In this document: positions 34,801-42,493 of the stretch, one piece after another | How the letters are laid out: each line of letters begins with the position of its first letter | Numbering within the stretch: position 1 is the first letter of the stretch | NCBI RefSeq assembly: GCF_001742745.1 | Contig: NZ_MJAK01000001.1 | Span: 434,001-498,000, forward strand | Direction: 5' to 3' | DNA: 64,000 bases | From: Curtobacterium sp. ER1/6 | GTDB lineage: Bacteria > Actinomycetota > Actinomycetes > Actinomycetales > Microbacteriaceae | Made by a program: the position numbers and the translations under genes | Notes under the pieces: generated by a model | Told to the model about the DNA's origin: nothing | What the model saw: the letters and a program-made list of their open reading frames with translations, nothing else | Database searches by the model: none

Positions 34801-35211
34801 CAGCGCGACGCCGTGCTCGACGTCCGCCGGCACATGGAGATCACCGCGGTCCGCTACGACACCGAGGGCAACGACCTCGGCGTGTACTCGTCGCTCGGCG
34901 ACAAGTCCGGCGGGGAGACGCAGGAGCTCGTGGCGTTCATCGTCGGGGCGGCACTCCGCTACCAGCTCGGCGACGAGACCCGGCCGCGGCCCCGCTTCGC
35001 GCCGGTGTTCCTCGACGAGGCGTTCATCAAGGCGGACTCGGAGTTCGCGGGGCGAGCCGTGACGGCGTGGCTCCGGCTCGGGTTCCAGCTCGTGGTGAGT
35101 GCCCCGCTCGACAAGGTCACCGCGCTCGAGCCGTCGATGGAGCGCCTGCTGTCGATGCGGAAGCACCCCGAGACGGGCCACTCCTCGATCACGGAGATCG
35201 CCCGGGCGTAG
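31846..35211 (+). CDS. jetC: Wadjet/Mks SMC-like ATPase JetC (MksB)
   Basis: The 1121-residue protein has Walker A GASGTGKST (51-59), two long coiled-coil arms (about 330-500 and 640-800) around a hinge, a C-terminal signature SLGDKSGGETQ and Walker B PVFLDEAFIKAD, so the ATPase looks intact. JetC is the motor that extrudes DNA loops. The usual fourth gene, jetD (DUF3322/DUF2220, Toprim nuclease, MksG), does not follow: the next 500 bases are a repeat array and the next gene encodes 96 residues. Confidence 0.93.
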   Translation: MTDTAIDGSVIPALFDTVAQWRAESMQVVNWGGFHGHRHVELSGTATLISGASGTGKSTLMDAYLAVMMPSDVPFNGASNDATTGRARSADQRNLLTYLRGKVDTRRDPETGALRDVNLRGDDQTTWGAVAVTFRNDDERRFTVLRAYLVPKRARGVGDIQMTMATVDDTFDLRRLEEFVPSRFHHLELTGRVPGLVVRDTYQELAYTLQTRLGIGDSGGGNRAMRLLARIQAGQHLPTVDALYKSLVLETPGTYEAADRALAHFSALDEAYEAMDTEERKVRILSPIVGLHDEIARAKAAADALDGIATGAEVSPFAHWTASRKRALLDAEVERNGRERTAARADVAATEARHGALEVELREAEGRLRDQGGNALAQLEDRIDRRTRERDVVARARRTFDERTATLDLSLATEADFTRAQGASHGFLGAYAAARSELDDRRDALTREEYPLLDRERTLRQERRSLEHRQGAMPLPMHEARLAMARAAGIAPESLPFVAELLDVLPAEEQWRTAIESVLAPVARTLLVDADQLSAFSAAIDSLQLPVRVQFEGVPTGPHLDLDGDPAMVSGKLAVKDSPFSTWVRERIESDRIDARCVASAAELGGEGRRVTLSGQLRDGRRGAHGDRRQSNVIGFTNEARVASVEQELAAIAQDLTTLEARRTDVAQDIAALDALRAAHQHVVDTTWDGIDVVGIEESLARLDAERQALLAADDGLRTLRESVARLRRSLDEAADRRAAARLSVTRLEERHAVLVDGQDAAAEILARFEDTPESLPDAEQSRLLTETFAEVGAPDGIDGFDDATRRLRRRLEERLAQALDGAAAASTALTLTFQRYQDAWPDPNLGTGVASYPDYAAILDQIVATGLHARRSEWRRRLSQWSGEDLVPLAGAFDRAVVEIEERLEPVNEILRELPFGANRDRLKIQIRRVTREDVTAFRRELRALSASVDTELTDDVLETRFRRLRRFMAVIRPEPGAARGRTTQRDAVLDVRRHMEITAVRYDTEGNDLGVYSSLGDKSGGETQELVAFIVGAALRYQLGDETRPRPRFAPVFLDEAFIKADSEFAGRAVTAWLRLGFQLVVSAPLDKVTALEPSMERLLSMRKHPETGHSSITEIARA

Positions 35212-35245
35212 GGCGGCGCGGCGGGGCCGGGTGGCGGAGGCGGAG

Positions 35246-35660
35246 CGAGCGGGCAGGATCCGTCACGCTCGACGCAGTCCTCCGACAGAAGCCGCCCGCT
35301 CGACGGACCGCGCGCGGCGTGTCCCGCCCATCTGCCGGACGGGAGGCGCGGTGCCAGCCCGCCCCGCGCCTCCCGTCCGTCGCGTCGCCGGTGCCCCGCC
35401 GCGGACCAGCGAGCGGGCGATTTCCGTGACGCTCGACGCACCCTGGCGACGGAGAACGCCCGCTCGGCGGACCGGCCGCGGCGCGTCCTGCCCGCTCGCC
35501 GGACGGGAGGGGCGGTGCCAGCCCGCCCGGCGCCTCCCGTCCGTCGCGTCGCCGGTGCCACGGCGAGTCCCGGCGAGCGGGCAGGATCCGTCACGCTCGG
35601 CGCAGCCTGGCGACAGGGAACGCCCGCTCGGCGGGACGCGCGCGGCGTGTCCTGCTCGAT
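35246..35660. repeat. 164-bp tandem repeat array with two palindromic modules per unit
   Basis: CGAGCGGGC starts units at 35246, 35410 and 35574, exactly 164 bp apart. Each unit has a hairpin module (CGAGCGGGC ... GCCCGCTCG) and, in the first two units, a GGACGGGAGGCGCGG ... CCGCGCCTCCCGTCC palindrome (35337-35378 and, less perfect, 35501-35542). It fills the gene-free interval 35212-35713. The third unit is incomplete. Confidence 0.85.
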
Positions 35661-35713
35661 CGCGCGCCCGGCGGTGTGGTGGCGGCGGCGGCGGCGCACG
35701 GTACGGTGGGCGC

Positions 35714-36004
35714 GTGTTCGGACGACGCTCCCCCGGCCCCCGCCCCGACGACTCCGGCGGGCTCGGCATCGGTGCCCTCGTGCAGGTCGTCGCCCTCGAG
35801 CACGGCGGCGAGCAGTGGGCGGACGAACCGATCGGGGTGATCGTCGCACCCGGCGGCGTGCAGCTCGGCGGCCTGCAGCGCACGTGGACCGTCGCCTTCG
35901 ACGAGCCCGCGTACACGCAGGACGGCCGCGGCCCCTTCGAGCGCGCGACCGTCCTGGGTCGTCAGTTGGTGCCGGTCGAACCGGCAGCGGTGGACGAGGC
36001 CTAG
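35714..36004 (+). CDS. Hypothetical protein (96 aa)
   Basis: The frame reads FGRRSPGPRPDDSGGLG and then ALVQVVALEHGGEQWADEPI, a short mostly beta soluble protein with no recognised domain. TACGGT lies 6 bases before the GTG, the leaderless arrangement, which decides this start. Its stop overlaps the end of the convergent 35-residue gene by 4 bases. It is too short to be the missing jetD. Confidence 0.6.
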   Translation: MFGRRSPGPRPDDSGGLGIGALVQVVALEHGGEQWADEPIGVIVAPGGVQLGGLQRTWTVAFDEPAYTQDGRGPFERATVLGRQLVPVEPAAVDEA

Positions 36005-36108
36005 TACTCCTCGTTGCCGCTCTTGAGCATGGCGGCGACCGCCATGCAGAGGCCCACGCCGCCGAGCACGCCGACGCCGATGATGATGCCTGCGATGAGT
36101 TCGAGCAT
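36001..36108 (-). CDS. Single-span small membrane protein (35 aa)
   Basis: The product is one hydrophobic helix, LIAGIIIGVGVLGGVGLCMA, followed by a short polar tail ending NEEY. AAGGAG lies 5 bases before the ATG, strong support for such a short gene. It is convergent with and overlaps the 96-residue gene by 4 bases, and follows the POT transporter on the same strand. Function is unknown. Confidence 0.65.
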   Translation of the reverse strand: MLELIAGIIIGVGVLGGVGLCMAVAAMLKSGNEEY

Positions 36109-36206
36109 TGTGACTCCTTGCGTTCCGGGGCCGGTGTGGCGGTGGCCGTCCTGGCCGGTGTCCAGGCTACCGGATCACGCCTCCGGCACCTGGACACGAC
36201 GAGCCG

Positions 36207-37670
36207 TCAGCGGATGCCGCGCATGAGCCGCAGCACGGGCTTCGCGCAGAGCAGCAGGACGACGCCGACCGCGACCGCGACGAGGCCGAGCACCGTGAAG
36301 TAGGGCGCCTCGTTCGTGGGCGAGTAGTACTGCGAGAGCACCCCGGTCGCCGCCGTGCCGAGCGAGACCGAGAGGAAGAACAGCGCCACCATCTGCGTCT
36401 GGAAGCGCGGCGGCGCGAGCTTCGTCGCCACGGACTGCCCGACCGGGGACAGCAGGAGCTCGGCGATCGTGAAGACGAGCAGGATCGCGACGAGGGCGAG
36501 CAGCGGCGTGCCGTTCTCGCCGGTGCCGGTGAAGGGCAGGAACAGCAGGAACGCGATGCCCATGATGCCGGTGCCGAGCGCGAACTTCGTCGGGGTCGAC
36601 GGCTGGCGGTCGCCGAGCTTCGTCCAGATCGCCGCGGCGACCCCGGAGAGCACGATGATGAACACCGGGTTGATCGACTGCACCCACGACACCGGCATCT
36701 CCCACCCGCCGAGGGACCGGTCCAGGCGCTGGTCGGAGTACTGCGTCACGACGGTGAACTGCTGCTGGTAGAGCGACCAGAAGACCGCGCTCGCGATGAA
36801 CAGGGGGATGAACGCGAGCACGCGGGAGCGCTCGTCGGCAGTGATGCCGCTGGTGAGGATCACGACGAAGTAGGCGATGGTCGCGACCACGACGACGGCG
36901 ACCACCACGGTCGGCAGGTTGCCGACGTTCAGCAGACCGGTCAGCACGGCTGCGACGACCACCGCGAGGGCGACGACGACGAGTCCGCCGACGAGCGGCA
37001 GGCGACGACGCTCGACCGGGTTCGTGACGTGCCGCACGGACTCGGGCAGCTTCCGGCGGCGGATGCCGTACTGCACGAGGCCGGCGGCCATGCCGACCGC
37101 GGCGAGGCCGAAGCCGAAGTGGAACCCGAGCGTCGACTGCAGCAGGCCGGTGAGGAGGGGGCCGGCGAACGCGCCGAGGTTGACGCCGAGGTAGTAGAGC
37201 GAGAAACCGGCGTCCCGTCGCGGGTCGTCGCGGCTGTAGAGGCCGCCGACGATCGTCGTCGCGGTGGCCTTGAGCCCGCCGGACCCGAGGGCGATGAGCA
37301 CGAGCCCGACCCCGACCCCGGTCACGCCCGGGATGAGCGCGAGCGCGATGTGCCCGGCCATGACCACGACGGCGCTGCCGAACAGGGTCCGGTCGGCACC
37401 GATCAACCGGTCGGCGACCCAGGCCCCGATGATCGTGAAGAGGTACACGGCTCCGCCGTACGCGCCCATGATGCCGTTCGCGATCCCCTCGTCGATGCCG
37501 AGACCGCCGCGCGTGACGGTGTAGTACATGTAGATGAGGACGATGCCCTGCATCCCGTAGAACGAGAACCGCTCCCAGAGCTCCACCGCGAAGGGCGTCG
37601 ACAGCTCGAAGGGCTGCCCGAAGAAGGTGCGTGGCTGCGCCGGAGCGCTCGCCGGGGTGGTGCGGGACAT
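36207..37670 (-). CDS. POT/PTR family peptide transporter
   Basis: The 487-residue protein has about 14 membrane spans. The POT signature ExxER is in VELWERFSFYGMQGI near residue 30, and the second signature region LYYLGVNLGAFAGPLL (about 155-175) is present. C-terminal PFTGTGENG and AELLLSPVGQSVATKLAP are also typical. POT proteins import di- and tripeptides with protons. GGAGGG sits only one base before the ATG, an unusually tight spacing. It is divergent from the acyl-CoA oxidase-like gene. Confidence 0.92.
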   Translation of the reverse strand: MSRTTPASAPAQPRTFFGQPFELSTPFAVELWERFSFYGMQGIVLIYMYYTVTRGGLGIDEGIANGIMGAYGGAVYLFTIIGAWVADRLIGADRTLFGSAVVVMAGHIALALIPGVTGVGVGLVLIALGSGGLKATATTIVGGLYSRDDPRRDAGFSLYYLGVNLGAFAGPLLTGLLQSTLGFHFGFGLAAVGMAAGLVQYGIRRRKLPESVRHVTNPVERRRLPLVGGLVVVALAVVVAAVLTGLLNVGNLPTVVVAVVVVATIAYFVVILTSGITADERSRVLAFIPLFIASAVFWSLYQQQFTVVTQYSDQRLDRSLGGWEMPVSWVQSINPVFIIVLSGVAAAIWTKLGDRQPSTPTKFALGTGIMGIAFLLFLPFTGTGENGTPLLALVAILLVFTIAELLLSPVGQSVATKLAPPRFQTQMVALFFLSVSLGTAATGVLSQYYSPTNEAPYFTVLGLVAVAVGVVLLLCAKPVLRLMRGIR

Positions 37671-37879
37671 CCCTCCATCGTGCCCCGCCCCACCGCCGAC
37701 GGGCCAATCGGGTCGGGGTCCGCACAACCCGGCTCCGGCGGGTCTTGGAGGGTTCCCACGACCGTGGTCGGGGTCCGCCCGTCCCGCTTGTGCACCCGCA
37801 CGGCGTTCGACGAACACACGGTCGCAGTGCCTAGCGTGTGGAGTGCAACACGGTCAGCGCAGTCCAGGAAGGCTCCCCC

Positions 37880-39985
37880 ATGGTCGACACCGCTCCCGCA
37901 CACCTCACCTCGACGCCCGCGGCCGAGGCCCCCGACGCCGACGCCACCGGCGACGCGGCGGCGGGCACCCCGGTCGGCGCGACGGACACCGACGTCCACA
38001 TCGACACGACGCTGCTCGGCGAGCTCCTGCTCGGACGCTGGGCCGAGGACCGCCGGATCTCCCGTCGGCTCACCCTCGACCCGGGCCTGCACAAGATCGA
38101 GGGCCAGCCGGTCCCCGAGCACCGCGCCCGCACGCTCGAGCAGCTCCGCGTGCTCGTCGACGCGGGGGCGATCCAGCGGCCGTACCCGACCGAGTTCGGC
38201 GGTCAGGAGAACCACGGCGGCAACCTCGCGGCGTTCGAGGAGCTGACGACGGCGGACCCCTCGCTGCAGATCAAGGCGGGCGTGCAGTGGGGCCTGTTCG
38301 GCTCCGCCGTCCACCACCTCGGCACCGAGCGCAACCACCGGGAGTTCCTGCCCGGCATCATCCGGTTCGACGTGCCCGGCTGCTTCGCGATGACCGAGAC
38401 CGGGCACGGCTCGGACGTCCAGAGCATCGCCACGACCGCCACCTACGACGCGGCGACGCAGGAGTTCGTGGTCCACACGCCGTTCCGCGGCGCGTGGAAG
38501 GACTACATCGGCAACGCCGCGCTGCACGGCCGGGCGGCCGTCGTGTTCGCGAAGCTCGTCACGCAGGGCGTCGACCACGGCGTGCACGCGTTCTACGTCC
38601 CCCTGCGCGACGACGCGGGTGCGTTCCTGCCCGGCGTCGGCGGCGAGGACGACGGCGTCAAGGGCGGCCTGAACGGCATCGACAACGGCCGCCTGTGGTT
38701 CGACCACGTGCGGGTCCCCCGGACGAACCTGCTGAACCGCTACGGCGACGTCGCCGAGGACGGCACGTACAGCTCGCCGATCGCCTCGCCCGGTCGTCGG
38801 TTCTTCACCATGCTCGGCACGCTCGTGCAGGGGCGGGTGTCGCTCGACGGTGCCGCGGTCGTGGCGCAGAAGCTCGCGCTGCAGATCGCGCTGACGTACG
38901 CCGCGGAGCGTCGGCAGTTCCCGACCGGTGGCGGTGACGAGGGCGTCCTGCTCGACTACGGGCGCCACCAGCGTCGACTGATCCCGCGCCTGGCCACGGT
39001 GTTCGCGCAGTCGTTCGCGCACGAGCAGCTCCTGCAGACGTTCGACGACGTCTTCAGCGGACGGAAGGACACGCCGGAGCGCCGCGAGGACCTCGAGACC
39101 CAGGCGGCGGCGTTCAAGTCGATGTCGACCTGGTCGGCGCTCGACACCCTGCAGGAGTGCCGCGAGGCCTGCGGCGGGGCCGGCTTCCTCGCCGAGAACC
39201 GCCTGACCGGGCTCCGTGCGGACCTCGACGTCTACGTGACCTTCGAGGGCGACAACACGATCCTGCTGCAGCTGGTCGGGAAGCGACTGCTCACCGACTT
39301 CCGCGCCCGGGCTCCGCGCGACGCCGCATCGACCGCGCGGTTCGTGGCCGCCCAGGCCGCGTCGAAGCTCGCGGACGCGTCCGGCCTGCGACGACTCGGG
39401 CAGACCGTCGCCGACCGCGGGTCCCTCGCGGCGAGCGTCAGCGACCTGCAGGACCCGCGCACGCAGCGCGCCCTGCTCGCCGGCCGCGTCGACACGATGG
39501 TCGCCGAGATCGGCATGCGCCTGGCCTCGGCGGGCAAGGACCGCGCCCGCGCCGCGAAGCTGCTGAACCGCTCCCAGCACGAGCTCATCGAGGCCGCGAA
39601 GGCGCACGCCGAGCTCATGCAGTGGGACGCCTTCACCGAGGCCATCGAGTCGGTCGCCCCCGGGGACACCCGCCGTGTCCTGGTCTGGCTCCGTGACCTG
39701 TTCGCCCTCGGGCTGCTCGAGCAGCACCTCGACTGGCACCTCCTGCACGGTCGGCTCACGGCGCAGCGCGCCCGTGCGGTCTCGGCCTACGTCGACCGCC
39801 TCGTCGCCCGGATCCGTCCGGTCGTGCCGCAGCTCGTCGAGTCGTTCGGCTACGCCCCGGAGCACGTCCGCGCGCCGATCGCCCTCGGCGAGGAGCGTGC
39901 CCGGCAGGAGGAGGCCGCCGCCTGGTTCGCGGCCGAGGCAGCAGCGGGACGGCTGCCCGAGCAGGAGAAGAAGCCGCGGCCGTGA
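37880..39985 (+). CDS. Acyl-CoA oxidase/dehydrogenase family protein
   Basis: The 701-residue protein has the acyl-CoA oxidase layout: CFAMTETGHGSDVQSIATTA (flavin contact), WKDYIGNAALHGRAAVVFAK, GRVSLDGAAVVAQKLALQIA, and the catalytic region ECREACGGAGFLAENRL followed by VTFEGDNTILLQLVGKRLL. It oxidises acyl-CoA to enoyl-CoA with FAD. AGGAAGG lies 8 bases before the ATG at 37880. Upstream, TAGCGT (37832-37837) is a likely -10, and GTTCGACGAAC (37805-37815) is a perfect palindrome that could be an operator. Confidence 0.88.
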   Translation: MVDTAPAHLTSTPAAEAPDADATGDAAAGTPVGATDTDVHIDTTLLGELLLGRWAEDRRISRRLTLDPGLHKIEGQPVPEHRARTLEQLRVLVDAGAIQRPYPTEFGGQENHGGNLAAFEELTTADPSLQIKAGVQWGLFGSAVHHLGTERNHREFLPGIIRFDVPGCFAMTETGHGSDVQSIATTATYDAATQEFVVHTPFRGAWKDYIGNAALHGRAAVVFAKLVTQGVDHGVHAFYVPLRDDAGAFLPGVGGEDDGVKGGLNGIDNGRLWFDHVRVPRTNLLNRYGDVAEDGTYSSPIASPGRRFFTMLGTLVQGRVSLDGAAVVAQKLALQIALTYAAERRQFPTGGGDEGVLLDYGRHQRRLIPRLATVFAQSFAHEQLLQTFDDVFSGRKDTPERREDLETQAAAFKSMSTWSALDTLQECREACGGAGFLAENRLTGLRADLDVYVTFEGDNTILLQLVGKRLLTDFRARAPRDAASTARFVAAQAASKLADASGLRRLGQTVADRGSLAASVSDLQDPRTQRALLAGRVDTMVAEIGMRLASAGKDRARAAKLLNRSQHELIEAAKAHAELMQWDAFTEAIESVAPGDTRRVLVWLRDLFALGLLEQHLDWHLLHGRLTAQRARAVSAYVDRLVARIRPVVPQLVESFGYAPEHVRAPIALGEERARQEEAAAWFAAEAAAGRLPEQEKKPRP

Positions 39986-40032
39986 TCAACCCCGGAGGGT
40001 TGATACCGCCGGAATCAACCTTGTAGGGTTGA
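39985..40032 (+). promoter_or_regulatory. Promoter with two TCAACC/GGTTGA palindromes
   Basis: ATCAACCC-CGGA-GGGTTGAT (39985-40004) and TCAACC-N6-GGTTGA (40015-40032) flank and overlap a -35 TTGATA (40000-40005) and a -10 TAGGGT (40024-40029), 18 bases apart. A repressor bound here would block the downstream pair of genes. Confidence 0.65.
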
Positions 40033-40045
40033 CGGTGGAGGCGAT

Positions 40046-40648
40046 GTGTACGCGGTGACGGTGGACCAGGTGGGGAGTCGCTCGGACGACGACCGTGTCG
40101 AGACGGCGATGCGCTCGGTCCGCGACGTCGTCCGCGACCGGTTCGTCCTCGCACCCGAACGCACGGCGGGCGACGAGTTCCAGTTCCTGCTCGACGACGC
40201 GGCCGCCGCGCTCGACGTCGTCCTCGCCCTGTCGCGTGCGGGCGGCTGGAGCGTCGGCGTCGGCATCGGGGACGTCGAGGAACCGCTCCCGGAGTCGACG
40301 CGGGCGGCCCGGGGCGAGGCCTTCGTCCGGGCGCGCGACGCGGTCGAGCGTGCGAAGGAGGTCCCCGAGCACGTGGCGCTCGAGGTGGCGGGTGACCGGC
40401 GCCTCCGCACGGCCGACGTCGAGCCGCTCGTCGCCCAGACCGTCCGGGCGCGCGAGCGCCGGTCCCCCGAGGGCTGGGAGCTGGCCGACCTCGTGCGCGA
40501 CGGCCACTCGCGGACCGAGGCCGCGCGACTGCTCGGGATCACCCCGCAGGCGGTCGCGAAGCGGTGGACCGCCGCGGACCTCCGCTCGGACGACGCCGTC
40601 CACGCGGCCCTCGTGCGCCTGCTCGCCGAAGCGGACCAGCCCGCATGA
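40046..40648 (+). CDS. SatD-like protein with C-terminal helix-turn-helix
   Basis: The 200-residue protein has an N-terminal region (YAVTVDQVGSRSDDDRVE, FVLAPERTAGDEFQFLLDD) resembling SatD-family proteins, and a C-terminal helix-turn-helix (RTEAARLLGITPQAVAKRW). It uses a GTG start just downstream of the palindromic promoter, and it may bind those palindromes itself. The stop overlaps a membrane-protein gene, forming a two-gene unit. The biochemical role of the N-terminal domain is not established here. Confidence 0.6.
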   Translation: MYAVTVDQVGSRSDDDRVETAMRSVRDVVRDRFVLAPERTAGDEFQFLLDDAAAALDVVLALSRAGGWSVGVGIGDVEEPLPESTRAARGEAFVRARDAVERAKEVPEHVALEVAGDRRLRTADVEPLVAQTVRARERRSPEGWELADLVRDGHSRTEAARLLGITPQAVAKRWTAADLRSDDAVHAALVRLLAEADQPA

Positions 40649-41205
40649 CGCCCTGGATCGTCGGGTCGGTCGTCCTGTTCGTCGTCGCCGTCTTCAGCGT
40701 CGTGCACCGCGTGCCGCCGCTCGTCCGGGCCGTCCCGGCGCTCGTCGCCGTCGTCGTCGTGCTGGGCGGGCACCTGCTCGAGCTCGTCCCCGCCGCCCCC
40801 ACGACGGCCGTCCGCGTGCTCGCCGTCACCGCCGTCGCGGCCGTCGGGGTGCTCGCGGGCAGTGCCGTCACCGGGGCCGTCCTGACGCTGGCGGTCCGCG
40901 ACGGGGTCGAACGCGGTCCGCACGGGGGCATCCTCGTCTCGCGTGCCGACGAGCCGGCCGTCGCGCGCCGCCGTCCCGAGGTGCTCCGAGGCGGTGCCGC
41001 GATCGGCTTCCTCGAACGCTTCGCGGTCGTCGGCGCCGTGCTGGTCGGTCGGCTCGAGATCGTCGCCGCGGTGATCGCGGTCAAGGGCCTCGGGCGCTTC
41101 AGCGAACTCGACTCGGCGGAGGCGCGGGAACGGTTCATCGTCGGCACGCTCACCAGCATCTGCTGGGCGGGCCTCGCCGCCTGGGCGGCGATCGGTCTGC
41201 GGTAG
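40645..41205 (+). CDS. Integral membrane protein (186 aa), partner of SatD-like protein
   Basis: At least four hydrophobic spans are visible (WIVGSVVLFVVAVFSV, LVAVVVVLGGHLLELV, VLAVTAVAAVGVLAGSAV, ICWAGLAAWAAIGL), with a cytosolic LERFAVVGAVLVGRLEIVAAV section. The ATG overlaps the stop of the regulator gene. It ends 6 bases before the csrA stop from the opposite strand. The pairing of a SatD-like gene with a membrane protein is seen in other bacteria; function is unknown. Confidence 0.7.
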   Translation: MTPWIVGSVVLFVVAVFSVVHRVPPLVRAVPALVAVVVVLGGHLLELVPAAPTTAVRVLAVTAVAAVGVLAGSAVTGAVLTLAVRDGVERGPHGGILVSRADEPAVARRRPEVLRGGAAIGFLERFAVVGAVLVGRLEIVAAVIAVKGLGRFSELDSAEARERFIVGTLTSICWAGLAAWAAIGLR

Positions 41206-41211
41206 ACCGGA

Positions 41212-41487
41212 TCAGGCGTCGTCGCGGCGCCGACGCTCACCGAGCGCGGCACGCAGGCGCGCCTCGGCGTCGTCCGCCCCGACCGACCCGGTCCCGCTCG
41301 CGGCGGCCGCAGCGGCCTCGGCGTTCGCCTCGATCACGGCGCGGACGACCTCCTCGCGCTGGATCTTCACCCCGCGCGGCGCGTCGATGCCAATCCGGAC
41401 GCCGTCGCCGCGGCTGTCGAGCACCGTGATGACGATGTCGTCACCGACGAGGATCCGCTCGCCGACCTTCCGCGTGAGTACCAGCAC
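41212..41487 (-). CDS. csrA: Carbon storage regulator CsrA with C-terminal extension
   Basis: The N-terminal 55 residues are canonical CsrA: MLVLTRKVGERILVGDDIVI, GIDAPRGVKIQREEV. An extra 35-residue Ala-rich and then Arg-rich tail follows, making 91 residues against about 60-70 in the family. CsrA binds GGA-containing mRNA leaders and in flagellate Gram-positives controls flagellin translation with FliW. It is the last gene of the flagellar operon, 4 bases after the flhF-like gene. Confidence 0.95.
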   Translation of the reverse strand: MLVLTRKVGERILVGDDIVITVLDSRGDGVRIGIDAPRGVKIQREEVVRAVIEANAEAAAAAASGTGSVGADDAEARLRAALGERRRRDDA

Positions 41488-41491
41488 CCCG

Positions 41492-42493
41492 TCAGCCTAG
41501 CGACAGGACGGGCACCCCCATCAGGTGCACCGACTCCGGCGTGGCGGTCTCCCCCGCCCCGATCGCGACGACACCGGCGACCGTGGTCCTCGCGGCGACC
41601 GCGGCGACCATGCTCCGCGTGTCCTCGGGCTTCCGTCCGACGTCGACGACGACCCACACCTGGTCGGCCGCCAGCCCCTCCGTCGTGGCCGCGTCGTCCC
41701 AAGCGGCGACCCCGAGCAGCGCGTGGCCGTTCCGGACCCCGTCGGCGCGCGCGAGGATGCCCGACCGCCGGTCCGCGGCGTCGGTCGGGCGCAGGCCGTA
41801 CCGTCCGGCGAAGACGCCGGCCGCCGCGTCGACGTCCGTCGGCCGTCCCACCAGCAGGACGAGGTCGCCGTCCGCGGCGAGCACGGCCGGCAGCGGAAGC
41901 ACGGCCGGCAGCGGGAGCACGGCCGGCACCGGGAGCGCCTGCACCGGGAGCGCCGTCGGGACCGGCGGGACGGGCAGCACCGGCGGCAGGGCGGTGACCA
42001 CCGGCACGTCCGTCACGGGCGCGGTGACCGGCACCGCGCCTCCCGGCAGCTCCGTCCCGTCCTGGAGGCGCGCCCCACCCCCGTCCACCCGGCCCGCGTC
42101 GGCGACGGCCCGGTCGGGGCGCGGGGCGCCCGTCGTGATCCCGTCCGCCGCGAAGCCGTCGAGCACCGACGCGAACGCGTCGGCCCGCGTCGTCGCCGTG
42201 CCGTCGCCCGCGGCGATCCGCGCCTCGGCGGCCTCGGCGTCGGCGAGGAGCGCCGCGATGCCGACGCGCACGACCGGCCCGTCCGCGATCGCGACGCGTG
42301 CGGTCGGCGGGTCGAGCGGGTCCGGGACCTCGACGACGGCCTCGACGTGCGACCGCCGGAACATCCCCCCGATGCCGGGCGACGTGACGCGCTCGGCGGA
42401 GACGATGCGGGCGCCGGCACCGAACTCGGCCCGGACGGCGTCGCGCACCGCCTCGAGCGTCGGGCCCTCACGCAGCGATCGGATCGGCGGCAC
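41492..42493 (-). CDS. FlhF-like protein without a GTPase P-loop
   Basis: The 333-residue protein sits in the flhF slot after flhA. Its N-terminus (LEAVRDAVRAEFGAGARIVSA, GIGGMFRRSHVEAVVEV) resembles the FlhF N-domain, and the C-terminus (VVDVGRKPEDTRSMVAAVA) resembles the SRP-GTPase tail. A Pro/Leu/Val-rich linker (repeats of LPAVLPLP) joins them. No Walker A (GxxGxGKTT) or other G motif is visible. The GTG start lies 26 bases inside flhA. A copy of the dispersed CGCGCCTCC/GGAGGCGCG palindrome lies within the linker-coding DNA. Confidence 0.65.
   Translation of the reverse strand: MPPIRSLREGPTLEAVRDAVRAEFGAGARIVSAERVTSPGIGGMFRRSHVEAVVEVPDPLDPPTARVAIADGPVVRVGIAALLADAEAAEARIAAGDGTATTRADAFASVLDGFAADGITTGAPRPDRAVADAGRVDGGGARLQDGTELPGGAVPVTAPVTDVPVVTALPPVLPVPPVPTALPVQALPVPAVLPLPAVLPLPAVLAADGDLVLLVGRPTDVDAAAGVFAGRYGLRPTDAADRRSGILARADGVRNGHALLGVAAWDDAATTEGLAADQVWVVVDVGRKPEDTRSMVAAVAARTTVAGVVAIGAGETATPESVHLMGVPVLSLG

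Noticed and set aside
31261..35181. A 1306-codon open frame antisense to jetC (and similar long antisense frames elsewhere)
   Set aside because: It is the GC-rich antisense image of a clearly conserved gene, with low-complexity composition and no domain.
29385..35713. Integrated mobile island at tRNA-Val
   Set aside because: No integrase is present and I could not find a second copy of the tRNA 3' end downstream of jetC as an attachment site.
35714..36004. Candidate jetD
   Set aside because: The product has 96 residues and no Toprim or DUF2220 motif.
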